This document shows positions 23,919 to 31,261 of a stretch of DNA of 35,814 bases, one piece after another; positions within the stretch are counted from its first letter, which is position 1; each line of letters opens with the position of its first letter. The stretch lies in assembly GCA_017484225.1 (NCBI GenBank), contig JAFUTN010000031.1, forward strand, positions 1 to 35,814, read 5' to 3'. Both the position numbers and the translations under genes were made by a program. The DNA comes from Alphaproteobacteria bacterium (GTDB taxonomy: Bacteria; Pseudomonadota; Alphaproteobacteria; RF32; CAG-239). The notes beneath the pieces are model-generated. The model had not been told where the DNA came from. It worked only from the letters and a program-made list of their open reading frames with translations, and did no database searches.

Positions 23919-24272
23919 CTACCTCGTAATTTGTGATGTTATTCTGAATGTTCCGACTTTATGAATATCGGACGGATAAATGGTATTAACTTCGCCTGTT
24001 CTTGACACCACTTGAATATCACAGGCATAATCACCAACCGGAATTGATGTCATGCTTGGTGTAATGTTTAAAGCGATTTTTCCGTTGGCGATATCCACCG
24101 GATCACCATATACCGAGAATTTAAGGTTACCGTTATCTTTGTCACGAACCTGCATTTCACAAGTCCAACCTCTTAAATCTACATCCTTATTATCCTTGCG
24201 CAAATAAATGCTGATTGTAAAACTGTCGCCCTGTCGCACTTCAATGACCGACTGACTTAATCTTCCTGTCAT
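23919..24272 (-). CDS. Phage Ig-like/BppU-like baseplate or fibre-linking protein
   Basis: A 117-aa all-beta protein with AGGAGG before the ATG. The pattern VRQGDSFTISIYLRKDNKDVDLRGW, then PSMTSIPVGDYACDIQVVS, matches the small beta-sandwich N-domains of phage upper baseplate (BppU-like) proteins that anchor fibres. The gene lies between the collar fibre and the stalk gene, 4 bp from the latter, which fits a linker role. Confidence 0.6.
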   Translation of the reverse strand: MTGRLSQSVIEVRQGDSFTISIYLRKDNKDVDLRGWTCEMQVRDKDNGNLKFSVYGDPVDIANGKIALNITPSMTSIPVGDYACDIQVVSRTGEVNTIYPSDIHKVGTFRITSQITR

Positions 24273-24281
24273 TTTTTCCTC

Positions 24282-25088
24282 CTATTGTGTTAATTTAGCC
24301 AAAATAAAATAGTTGATTGCTTGGTTAAGCGGCGTAACGTGAGTTGAGGCACCGTAAATTGAATTTGACCTGCTGGCATCAAAAGCAAGAGATGTGGTTC
24401 CGCCTCCGTCAATACCTCCGGCCTGTTGTTCCCAACCGCCGTTGGCCGTATAAAAAGCACCTTCCTGCGTTCCGGCACCGGTTCCGTATTCATGATTTAA
24501 CAAGCAGCGGTGATTATAATTGCCGGTAATATTAGGCAAACCTTCGGCCTGTGTGGTATAAATATCCGCAGCCGAATTTCCTCCGAGGCCTCGCAAAAAT
24601 TTGCCGCGATAGTCCGGAACATTAAATGTGGTTGAACCGTCACCCGCTCCGAACCGTGTTCCTATAACATCAAACAAATCGGCATAAACCGTGCGGCTCA
24701 GTTCCTGTCCGTTGCATAAAATCCAACCACCGTGGTTTTCGGATTTTACACTTGTTTTAACATCACCGACAAAGGTTTGAGATTTAATAATATTAGCAAT
24801 TACCGCTGTCAGCTCTTCGGTTAACGTGCCGGACAAATCATCAAGTTGTTTTTTGTTTACGACATCATTCGCCGCCAAACCGTCCGCAACATTGTTGATA
24901 CGGTATCCGCCCAAATTCAAATTTCCGCTCATAACCGAACGACCATCTTTGCAAACGCAGGCGCTTAATCCTTCGGCAAAGTTGTCATCTTCCTCGTCAT
25001 GGCGGTCGCTGACAATATCCACATCATTGATGCGATCTTGTTCCCAGCTGTGGATTCTGGTAAATTTTCCTTGAGAATCAAAAGGCAT
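24282..25088 (-). CDS. Phage tail fibre with tail-collar domain
   Basis: A 268-aa protein with AGGAGA before the ATG. GNLNLGGYRINNVADGLAAN is the usual fibre shaft repeat. The segment GGWILCNGQELSRTVYADLF, then FGAGDGSTTFNVPDYRGKFLRG, is the phage tail collar domain (PF07484 type), a trimeric knob-like fold. The C-terminal part (glycine/threonine-rich, ending QAINYFILAKLTQ) is standard for collar fibres. It probably is one of the fibres that touch the host surface. It follows the portal gene with a 15-bp gap. Confidence 0.88.
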   Translation of the reverse strand: MPFDSQGKFTRIHSWEQDRINDVDIVSDRHDEEDDNFAEGLSACVCKDGRSVMSGNLNLGGYRINNVADGLAANDVVNKKQLDDLSGTLTEELTAVIANIIKSQTFVGDVKTSVKSENHGGWILCNGQELSRTVYADLFDVIGTRFGAGDGSTTFNVPDYRGKFLRGLGGNSAADIYTTQAEGLPNITGNYNHRCLLNHEYGTGAGTQEGAFYTANGGWEQQAGGIDGGGTTSLAFDASRSNSIYGASTHVTPLNQAINYFILAKLTQ

Positions 25089-25103
25089 ATTCTTTCTCCT
25101 ATG

Positions 25104-26858
25104 TTATTTGTTACTGATTTTTTGAGATATTTCTGCCGTTTTCAAGGCAAGTTCATCTCGTTTAATTTTATTTTGTTCAGCCTTGAGAGCTAAATCTCCG
25201 GCAATTTTCTTTTCCTGCAATTCCAACTGTTTTGTCACAATCTCATTGTTTGGCTTTTCCGATTTAGGTTCATTCAATTCGGCCGAAATCTTCAGAAATG
25301 CGTCTTCCAACACACTGGCAAATTGCCGAGAGTTAGGCATTGAAACCATTAAAGAAGTCAACATCTGCTTATATAGCGGAAGTAATGCCGGTTGTGCCGA
25401 AACCAAATTAAATGCCTGACTGATTATATTATTGATATTACTCATAATCTTAATCACACGTTCCTGTTCCTGCTCTTGATTGAGACTGGTGTCGGTTTCA
25501 ATATCAATAATCATGTCACGAATTTTTTCGGTTTTCAGCAACTGAACGGCTTGCTTTACGATTTGGGCATCAGAAGAATACCCGACAGGCGCAAACATGG
25601 CTAAGTTATCTTGAGAAAACTGCTCACATATAATCTCGGCTTTGATGCGCAATAAATCACGCAAAAATCGTTGCATATCATTTTGCCGGTCTTGATTACG
25701 CAAAGTTCCGAAATTTGTTTTTTGGTTAACTGCCGTAGCAGTTTCTCCGACATTAGAAAACCCTCTCATAATATCAGACACGCCGGTAACTTCATAAATC
25801 GTATCAATTAATGATTTTCGGCGTGATGCCAATGCTGCTAAAGCCTCAACATACTGCGAAACAGGTGCAAAATCTATCACACCCTTTATCCCGCCGGCAT
25901 CTTTCAATTTTTCAAAATCATTTAAAGCAATTAACGTAACATCTTTGTTTAAGATATTGGCAAGTTCCGGAAACGCATTATCATAACAACCGGAAATTTT
26001 GATTGCCTGCATTGTTAAGCGCATCCGATTATTAATACCGTCAAGCTCGTCTAAAAGAGATTTGATTTCAACGTAATCAGGTATCGGAATAATACCGTCA
26101 TTGGTTAAAGTTGCCATAATCGGTTTCGGACAAGGGAAAAAACCGCTCAAGTGAAGCGTATCATCCGCCACACGCAAAAAATCATCTGTAATTTCCGGAC
26201 TGAGATAATAAATTTTACGTGATGGTTTATCCCATATTTCATACACGCTGATAACCTTGTCTTCTGCCGGTGCGGGCGCAAACTGATGTGCCGAATGCTG
26301 AGCAAAAATTTCGCTTACCTGTTTTTCGCTCATAAATGTTTTACGAGCAATCCATTCCACATCTTCCCACACATTAACTTTTTCCGTATCAGCAATAAAA
26401 CAATCCGGATTCACATATTCGGTAACCACATATTCCTTGTCTTTAAGACAAATATCACCGATAAATTTAAAATCCAAACAATATTGCTCCCACAACAGTC
26501 CGAATCCGGAAAGCAAAAAGTCATTACGAGCATATTTAACAACGCTGTCAAAATCAAATTGTTTCATATTCCAAGTCAGCGCACGCTCTAAAATCTGACA
26601 CGCAACATTTTGCGTTTCATCAGAAGAACGGTCTGCACGAACGATATACGGTTTCGGTTGCTTAAAATATAAAAAAGGCTTCAGTGTTTCCACGGATGAC
26701 CAAAAAATATTTTGCTTGTTTTTGCCGGTTTCGTTCCGGTAGTATTCACGAATATCGCGAACCAAATCATAATAATCAGCATATTTTTTCTCGGCACGAG
26801 AAATTTTTCGCTGCCAGAGTTCTAAACTTTCGTGGCGCGCTATATCTATTTTTTGCAT
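25104..26858 (-). CDS. Phage portal protein
   Basis: A 584-aa protein with AAAGGAG before the ATG. The N-terminal helical part holds EYYRNETGKNKQNIFWSSVETLKP-type sequence, WEQYCLDF and ARKTFMSEKQVSEIF, matching P22 gp1-like (podoviral) portal proteins. A long central helix region includes NRMRLTMQAIKI and SLIDTIYEVTGVSDIMRG. A C-terminal coiled-coil tail (QLQEKK-type, ALKAEQNKIKRDELALKTA) fits the barrel domain of large portals. It would form the dodecameric DNA gate at one capsid vertex. In this cluster it is separated from terminase by over 5 kb of fibre and lysis genes. Confidence 0.85.
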   Translation of the reverse strand: MQKIDIARHESLELWQRKISRAEKKYADYYDLVRDIREYYRNETGKNKQNIFWSSVETLKPFLYFKQPKPYIVRADRSSDETQNVACQILERALTWNMKQFDFDSVVKYARNDFLLSGFGLLWEQYCLDFKFIGDICLKDKEYVVTEYVNPDCFIADTEKVNVWEDVEWIARKTFMSEKQVSEIFAQHSAHQFAPAPAEDKVISVYEIWDKPSRKIYYLSPEITDDFLRVADDTLHLSGFFPCPKPIMATLTNDGIIPIPDYVEIKSLLDELDGINNRMRLTMQAIKISGCYDNAFPELANILNKDVTLIALNDFEKLKDAGGIKGVIDFAPVSQYVEALAALASRRKSLIDTIYEVTGVSDIMRGFSNVGETATAVNQKTNFGTLRNQDRQNDMQRFLRDLLRIKAEIICEQFSQDNLAMFAPVGYSSDAQIVKQAVQLLKTEKIRDMIIDIETDTSLNQEQEQERVIKIMSNINNIISQAFNLVSAQPALLPLYKQMLTSLMVSMPNSRQFASVLEDAFLKISAELNEPKSEKPNNEIVTKQLELQEKKIAGDLALKAEQNKIKRDELALKTAEISQKISNK

Positions 26859-26874
26859 ACAAAAACTCCTTTAA

Positions 26875-26897
26875 TAAAAAAAGCCGGCAAAACCGGC
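26875..26897 (-). terminator. Intrinsic terminator between the co-chaperonin and portal genes
   Basis: GCCGG (26883-26887) pairs with CCGGC (26893-26897) around a 5-base loop, and on the minus strand a run of seven T follows. It sits inside the late operon, 17 bases before the portal start codon. Confidence 0.85.
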
Positions 26898-26920
26898 AGA
26901 TTTAACAAATTTCAAAAAAT

Positions 26921-27166
26921 TCAATTATTTTCGGTGTAAACCCCCAATAAGCTGCTTTGTTTTATCACCGCCAGATTTTTTTCCGGCAGCGGTAATTCAT
27001 CAAAAGTGTGAAAGACCACCAAATCTCCTACTTTAACCATGTCAACCCTGTCGCCGATACTGACAACCGTGCCGACATTGGAGTAAGTTTCATCCATATT
27101 TATAAGAGAAGACTTGTGATTTTCAGCCAAACGAACAATAATTCGGTCTGAAATAGCTTTTAGCAT
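26921..27166 (-). CDS. Phage-encoded co-chaperonin (GroES/Cpn10-like)
   Basis: An 81-aa protein with the Cpn10 fold. AISDRIIVRLAE opens it as in GroES (I/L-x-D-R-V-x-V), NVGTVVSIGDRVDMVKVGDLVVFHTFDE gives the G-T-V and K-x-G-D-x-V-x-F motifs, and NLAVIKQSSLLGV closes it like the G/E-D-I-L-A-V end. It is shorter than bacterial GroES (about 95 aa). T4 gp31-like proteins replace host GroES to fold large capsid subunits, and this may do the same. It is first in the late operon, lying between two intrinsic terminators. Confidence 0.82.
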   Translation of the reverse strand: MLKAISDRIIVRLAENHKSSLINMDETYSNVGTVVSIGDRVDMVKVGDLVVFHTFDELPLPEKNLAVIKQSSLLGVYTENN

Positions 27167-27189
27167 TTTAAAATCCTTAATAAAAAATT

Positions 27190-27230
27190 AAAAAGCAGAG
27201 AAATTAATTAAAAATTTTCTCTGCTTTTTT
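27190..27230 (-). terminator. Strong terminator between the DUF6456-like gene and the late operon
   Basis: AAAAAGCAGAGAAA (27190-27203) pairs with TTTCTCTGCTTTTT (27216-27229) in a perfect 14-bp stem around a 12-base loop, with T-runs on both sides so that it can work in either direction. Only 23 bp separate it from the co-chaperonin start codon, leaving no room for a promoter in between. Confidence 0.92.
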
Positions 27231-27257
27231 CTGATTACAATTTTTCACTCTAATAAT

Positions 27258-27287
27258 TTTCTGAACACACTGGTCACCGGATGTCAA
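27258..27287 (-). promoter_or_regulatory. Candidate late promoter (activator-dependent?) at the end of the regulator gene
   Basis: A perfect -35 TTGACA (27287-27282 on the minus strand) overlaps the stop codon of the DUF6456-like gene. Seventeen bases on, only the weak TCAGAA stands where a -10 should be. The spacer holds CCGGTGACCAG, an 11-bp palindrome with one mismatch, which could bind a regulator. The terminator at 27230-27190 lies just downstream. Confidence 0.4.
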
Positions 27288-27787
27288 GAACTTTTTTTAT
27301 TTTTTTGCAAATAAAATTTCGCCAACCGCTCCAAACCCAAGCACAGCAACATCTTCTGATGATATTTATTGTTTTTATTTAATAATGTTCCTATAGGATA
27401 TTTATCACTAACTTTCAGTTCTTTATCCTCTATACACACGATTCTGACGACTCCCCAAAACTCTTCCGGAACACTTTTTATTGCCCGCAGATACCGTTCT
27501 TTGTAATACAGTTCAACATCAATCCCGACAGAGCCGGTAGTTGCTATATTTGTTTCGTGACACATAGCCGATTTAACCCCTTGTTTATTTGCCATATAAT
27601 AATCAAATGCGATTCGCTGTCCGGCACGGAATCTGTCTTCATCGGAAAATGGACTTTCCGGCAGATTCAAATACCCTTCATCATAATATTTTTCCAAAAC
27701 ACTTTTTTTATATAAAATTCCATCAGAACGTAAGGAATATCCACGCCTTAACAATCCTTTTTTATTTAAATATTTTTGCGTAATCAT
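27284..27787 (-). CDS. DUF6456-like phage regulator (candidate antiterminator/late activator)
   Basis: A 167-aa protein from the ATG at 27787, chosen because GGAG lies 8 bases upstream; the ATG at 27793 is too close. Its second half follows the DUF6456 pattern: RFRAGQRIAFDYYMAN, then SVGIDVELYYKERYLRAI, a middle VVRIVCIEDKEL, and KYHQKMLLCLGLERLAKFYL at the end. DUF6456-type proteins are common in Alphaproteobacteria, and I think related sequence occurs in the GTA activators, though I could not verify that here. The gene is first after the control region and precedes a promoter-like site plus terminator, the position of lambda Q. The function is inferred. Confidence 0.62.
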   Translation of the reverse strand: MITQKYLNKKGLLRRGYSLRSDGILYKKSVLEKYYDEGYLNLPESPFSDEDRFRAGQRIAFDYYMANKQGVKSAMCHETNIATTGSVGIDVELYYKERYLRAIKSVPEEFWGVVRIVCIEDKELKVSDKYPIGTLLNKNNKYHQKMLLCLGLERLAKFYLQKNKKSS

Positions 27788-27815
27788 TTTCATTTCTCCT
27801 ATATCTTCTTACATT

Positions 27816-27842
27816 TTTATAAGAAAAATATTTCAAAGTCAA
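27816..27842 (-). promoter_or_regulatory. Promoter of the DUF6456-like regulator, overlapped by a direct repeat
   Basis: On the minus strand TTGACT (27842-27837) and TATAAA (27821-27816) are 15 bp apart. The repeat ATAAGAAAAATAT occurs at 27819-27831 and again at 27842-27854, 23 bp apart, about two helical turns, covering this promoter. A TTCTTA/TAAGAA inverted pair also flanks the -10 region. Confidence 0.5.
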
Positions 27843-27857
27843 TAAGAAAAATATCGT

Positions 27858-27886
27858 TTTACAAAATAAGAATCTTATTTTATAAT
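27858..27886 (+). promoter_or_regulatory. Repressor promoter with palindromic operator
   Basis: TTTACA (27858-27863) and TATAAT (27881-27886) are 17 bp apart. A perfect 9-1-9 palindrome, AAAATAAGA at 27863-27871 and TCTTATTTT at 27873-27881, fills the spacer and touches both hexamers. The half-site ATAAGA recurs in the direct repeats over the opposite promoter, so one protein, probably the adjacent repressor, may bind all three sites. Confidence 0.72.
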
Positions 27887-27904
27887 GTGTCCCAGAGGTG
27901 TGTT

Positions 27905-28351
27905 ATGGATAGTACTGATGAAATTAGAAAAAAAGTAGCTCGTTTAATTGCAGAACGAGGCTTGAATTTTGCGCAGGTTTCTTTAAGTCTGGGCAAAAAT
28001 ATTGCTTATATTCAACAATTTATCAAAAACGGTTCCCCGCGCCGTTTAGGTGAGGTTGAGCGACGTAAATTGGCTCAAATTCTTCATGTTGACGAGCAGG
28101 AACTGACTGATTTAACATTGGCTGCATCCGGCGGACGCCTTTCCCCAGCCCTAAATTCCGATATTTTAGCAATGATAATTGAATATATTGAGACTTGGCT
28201 TAAAAATCGTAATTCGTCATTGTCTCCTCATGATAAGGCGGAATTAATTAAATTGATTTATATGAAAACGTATAATGATAATCTGGATTCTGCCGTTTCT
28301 AAGGTTAAAGATTTTATTGAAATATATGATGAATTAAGAAAAGCCGACTAA
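27905..28351 (+). CDS. XRE/CI-type phage repressor without peptidase domain
   Basis: A 148-aa protein from the ATG at 27905, which has AGAGGTG upstream; an earlier ATG at 27776 lies in the opposite gene and is unlikely. The N-terminal helix-turn-helix (IAERGLNFAQVSLSLGKN, then AYIQQFIKNGSPRRL) is a form common to alphaproteobacterial CI-like repressors, followed by LAQILHVDEQELTDL. The C-terminal part (about 80-148) is helical and lacks the S24 serine/lysine peptidase usual in such repressors, so RecA-driven self-cleavage is not expected. It is divergent from the DUF6456-like gene and probably controls both promoters between them. Confidence 0.85.
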   Translation: MDSTDEIRKKVARLIAERGLNFAQVSLSLGKNIAYIQQFIKNGSPRRLGEVERRKLAQILHVDEQELTDLTLAASGGRLSPALNSDILAMIIEYIETWLKNRNSSLSPHDKAELIKLIYMKTYNDNLDSAVSKVKDFIEIYDELRKAD

Positions 28352-28384
28352 ACTTTATATTCTTGAAGTTAGGACTTTTTACTT

Positions 28385-28606
28385 ATGACTGTTGATGAAG
28401 AAATTCAGGAGATTCTGCAAAGAACCTTGCCTGTGAATGATAATTTTGCCTGCGATAATAAAGAAAAGCCCAGCGAGACAGCTTCCAAAACAAATTCTGC
28501 TCTCAACGGCATCAATATTATAGGCAACAAAAATATTATTATTTCTGCCAATAACACTTTTATTTTATTGCTTTTGGCTGTTTTGATATTTTGCATATTT
28601 CACTGA
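28385..28606 (+). CDS. Small tail-anchored membrane protein downstream of the repressor
   Basis: A 73-aa protein 33 bp after the repressor stop, with AGGA upstream of the ATG. A charged N-terminal helix (TVDEEIQEILQRTL) and a polar linker lead to GINIIGNKNIIISANNTF and a C-terminal membrane span (ILLLLAVLIFCIF). I recognise no family. It may be co-transcribed with the repressor during lysogeny, so superinfection control or lysogenic conversion are possible, but this is a guess. Confidence 0.55.
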   Translation: MTVDEEIQEILQRTLPVNDNFACDNKEKPSETASKTNSALNGINIIGNKNIIISANNTFILLLLAVLIFCIFH

Positions 28607-28672
28607 TGGTTGCATTCAAGCGAATCCAATCACGTTTTATTGTTTTCATACAAATATAAAATATTATATTTT

Positions 28673-30850
28673 TTACATAAAAGAATAAGGATCTATATCT
28701 ATTTCAACCCTCACACCGCTCGGAATTTTATTCATATCCACCCATTGCCGTAATATTTTTTGGATATTCATATTTTTTCCGGTTTTAAGCAAAAGTCTGT
28801 ATCTGTATTTATCTCGCAGCAAAAACAATGGAGCGGGAGCCGGACCTAGAACTTCCACAAAATCACTTTTCGGAGCCGACATTGCCATTTTTTTTGCTAC
28901 ATTTTCAACATTTGTCACATTTTCTCCGGAAATAATCAAAGCCGCTAACTTGCCGTATGGAGGATAGTTCAGTAACTGTCTGTTTTTCTTTTCGTATTCA
29001 ATAAAACTTTTACGGTCATTGTGCAAAAGTGCCTGTAAAACATTGTTTTCCGGATATACCGTTTGCACAAAAACGGTGCCTTTTTTTCGGCCTCGTCCGG
29101 CACGACCGGAAACCTGAGATAATAACTGATAAGTTTGTTCCGACGCTCTTAAATCGCTACTCATCAACCCCAAATCGGCATCTACAATTCCGACAAGCGT
29201 TAAATCCGGAAAATGATGTCCTTTGGCTATAATTTGAGTTCCCACAAGAATATCAATTTCTTTGCGCTCCATTTTGGCAATAACATTGGAAACGGCGGTA
29301 AACGAAGCTGCATTATCACTTGAAAGTATTTCAACTTTAGCATACGGGAATCGCTTGCACACCTCTTCTGCCACCCGTTCCACCCCCGGACCGCATGCAG
29401 TTAACCCTTCTGCAGAGCCGCAATGCGGACACACATCCGGAATATCGTCAATATAGCCGCAATGATGACACATCATAACCTGCGATTTTTTATGCTCTGT
29501 CAGCCAAGAAGAACAACTCGGACATTGTATTCTGTGTCCGCAGTCTCGGCATATCAAAAGCGGAGCATATCCTCGCCGATTCAAAAACAATACAGACTGC
29601 TCTCCGCTCTCCAAATTGTTTTTAAGTGCCGAAACCAAATCAGGAGCCAACCAAGAAATGCCCCACTCCCCTTTTTGCGGACGATTTTTTTTCAAATCTA
29701 TAACTTTGATTTCCGGTAACAGTGCCGCTGCGAATCGGTTTTTCAAACAAACAATATCATATTTACCCTCATCAACATTTGCCAATGTTTCTAAATCCGG
29801 AGTTGCCGTTGATAAAATTATCGGAAAATTTTCTATTTTTGCCCGCACCACAGCCATATCTCGTCCCTGATAATTCACGGCATCTTCTTGTTTAAACGAG
29901 TGATCGTGACTCTCATCTACAACAATCAATCCCAAATTTGTGTAGGGCAAAAACAGTGCCGAGCGGGCGCCGACAATAACCTTCACGCGCCCTTGAGAAA
30001 TAGCTTTCCATGTGTCTGTTCTTTCTTTTTGTGTTAATCCGGAATGCCAGTTTGCCGGCCGCACCCCGAATCGTTTTTGAAATCGCCCCAGCCATTGTGT
30101 GGTTAAAGAAATTTCCGGAACCAAAATAAGAACTTGTTTTCCGGATTTAATAGTTTCGGCGACAGCTTCAAAATAAACTTCCGTTTTTCCCGAGCCGGTC
30201 ACACCATCCAGCAATGTAACCGAAAATCCGTTATTAACTTTCTGACACAATTTGTCTGCTGCCGTTTGCTGTTCTTCATTCAGTTCTACTTTGGCATAAT
30301 CACCGACAGGTTCTAAAAATTCTCTTTTATTTTCAATATAAACGGGTTCCAAAACTCCATTGTCTATCAAGATTTTTATGGCTGCCTGTCCCGCATTTGC
30401 CCCTTTGGCTATTTCTTGTCTGGTATATGGAGCATGGTTGAGCAAATCCATAATTCGCCAACGGGTATCAGAATTTTTGAGTCCGGCTTGAGCCAATGTT
30501 TTTCCCGAAAGTTTATACAAAACAGTCATTGGTGACGGCTCAAAAACCGAACGAACACTCAAAACCATTTTCAAAACCAGCCCGAGTTTTGCCATATTGT
30601 ATGCAGCAACCCATTTCAAAAATCGTATCATTTTTTCCGACAATGCCGGAAAATCATAAATTTTGCTTATATATTTAATTTTTTCGGGGGCAATATCAGT
30701 GTGAGTTTTCTTCTCATATATAATTCCGTATTGCTTTCGTCCTCCAAACGGAACTTCCACAATTTTACCGAGTTCAATATCATCCTCGGACAAATAGTCA
30801 AAAGGTTCATCAAAAGGAAGAGGCAGTAAAACACCGAAGATTTGAGCCAT
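28673..30850 (-). CDS. priA: Primosomal protein N' (replication restart helicase PriA)
   Basis: A 725-aa 3'-to-5' DNA helicase that reloads the replisome at stalled forks. The N-terminal DNA-binding part is followed by Walker A GVTGSGKT (216-223), Walker B-type DESH (312-315) and STATPDLE. A zinc-binding insert carries eight cysteines (C434, C437, C443, C446, C461, C464, C474, C477). The helicase C-terminal motif QVSGRAGRG is also present. The usual PriA motif II reads DEEH; here it is DESH, keeping the catalytic D and E. It starts right after the mazG-like stop codon, third in mutS-mazG-priA. Confidence 0.96.
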   Translation of the reverse strand: MAQIFGVLLPLPFDEPFDYLSEDDIELGKIVEVPFGGRKQYGIIYEKKTHTDIAPEKIKYISKIYDFPALSEKMIRFLKWVAAYNMAKLGLVLKMVLSVRSVFEPSPMTVLYKLSGKTLAQAGLKNSDTRWRIMDLLNHAPYTRQEIAKGANAGQAAIKILIDNGVLEPVYIENKREFLEPVGDYAKVELNEEQQTAADKLCQKVNNGFSVTLLDGVTGSGKTEVYFEAVAETIKSGKQVLILVPEISLTTQWLGRFQKRFGVRPANWHSGLTQKERTDTWKAISQGRVKVIVGARSALFLPYTNLGLIVVDESHDHSFKQEDAVNYQGRDMAVVRAKIENFPIILSTATPDLETLANVDEGKYDIVCLKNRFAAALLPEIKVIDLKKNRPQKGEWGISWLAPDLVSALKNNLESGEQSVLFLNRRGYAPLLICRDCGHRIQCPSCSSWLTEHKKSQVMMCHHCGYIDDIPDVCPHCGSAEGLTACGPGVERVAEEVCKRFPYAKVEILSSDNAASFTAVSNVIAKMERKEIDILVGTQIIAKGHHFPDLTLVGIVDADLGLMSSDLRASEQTYQLLSQVSGRAGRGRKKGTVFVQTVYPENNVLQALLHNDRKSFIEYEKKNRQLLNYPPYGKLAALIISGENVTNVENVAKKMAMSAPKSDFVEVLGPAPAPLFLLRDKYRYRLLLKTGKNMNIQKILRQWVDMNKIPSGVRVEIDIDPYSFM

Positions 30851-31261
30851 CTATTCTGCTTTCCGTGCGTATTTATCCAAATATACCGAAGAAAAACCGT
30901 TAGGATGACGTTTTTTCAGCTTTTCCATATTCATATTAATCACCTGTTCCAGCGGAATATTCAAAGCTATACAAACCGAACACAAATACCAGCAAACATC
31001 TCCCAGCTCTTTAATAAACAACTGCTTTGTATCTTCATCAAAATCCAAACCGTGAAATTTTACTTTTTTCCATACATCTGCAACTTCTCCGGCCTCACCC
31101 GCCAATCCGGCAACGGCATTATCCATACGCGAATATTGCCCGTTCAGTTTTTCTGACAAATATTTGAAGCGCTCTGAATAAATATCATCATTTTTAGAAA
31201 CTTCCGCCGTAACATAGTCAACGAAATCCGAGTATTGTTTAAAGTAATCAGTTGTATCCAT
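30851..31261 (-). CDS. MazG-like nucleotide pyrophosphohydrolase
   Basis: A 136-aa protein of the MazG/all-alpha NTP-pyrophosphatase group. The metal site pattern E-x-x-E...E-x-x-D is present at E56/E59 (LAGEAGEVADVW) and E85/D88 (KELGDVCWYL). It would cleave NTPs or dNTPs to the monophosphate and pyrophosphate, cleaning the pool of abnormal nucleotides. The length fits single-domain MazG-like proteins. It overlaps mutS by 14 bp and touches priA with no gap, so the three genes of genome upkeep are translated together. Confidence 0.85.
   Translation of the reverse strand: MDTTDYFKQYSDFVDYVTAEVSKNDDIYSERFKYLSEKLNGQYSRMDNAVAGLAGEAGEVADVWKKVKFHGLDFDEDTKQLFIKELGDVCWYLCSVCIALNIPLEQVINMNMEKLKKRHPNGFSSVYLDKYARKAE

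Larger units (their letters stand above)
11936..28650. mobile_element. Podovirus-type structural/lysis cluster lacking mobility genes (stalled prophage or gene-transfer-agent-like)
   Basis: About 22 consecutive genes encode a repressor, a DUF6456-like regulator, phage co-chaperonin, portal, tail fibres, lysis proteins, terminase, scaffold, capsid, adaptor and tail hub. No tape-measure or tail-tube gene is present, which fits a short-tailed (podoviral) particle. No integrase, excisionase, primase, helicase or polymerase is found. The cluster is bounded by the outer-membrane protein/membrane-protein genes on the left and priA on the right. I found no direct repeat long enough to call attachment sites. 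All structural genes are open and tightly packed with overlaps. Confidence 0.85.

Noticed and set aside
11936-28672. Attachment-site direct repeats at the phage cluster ends
   Set aside because: I compared 11936-12154 with 28607-28672 by eye and found only short AT-rich matches, not enough to call att sites.
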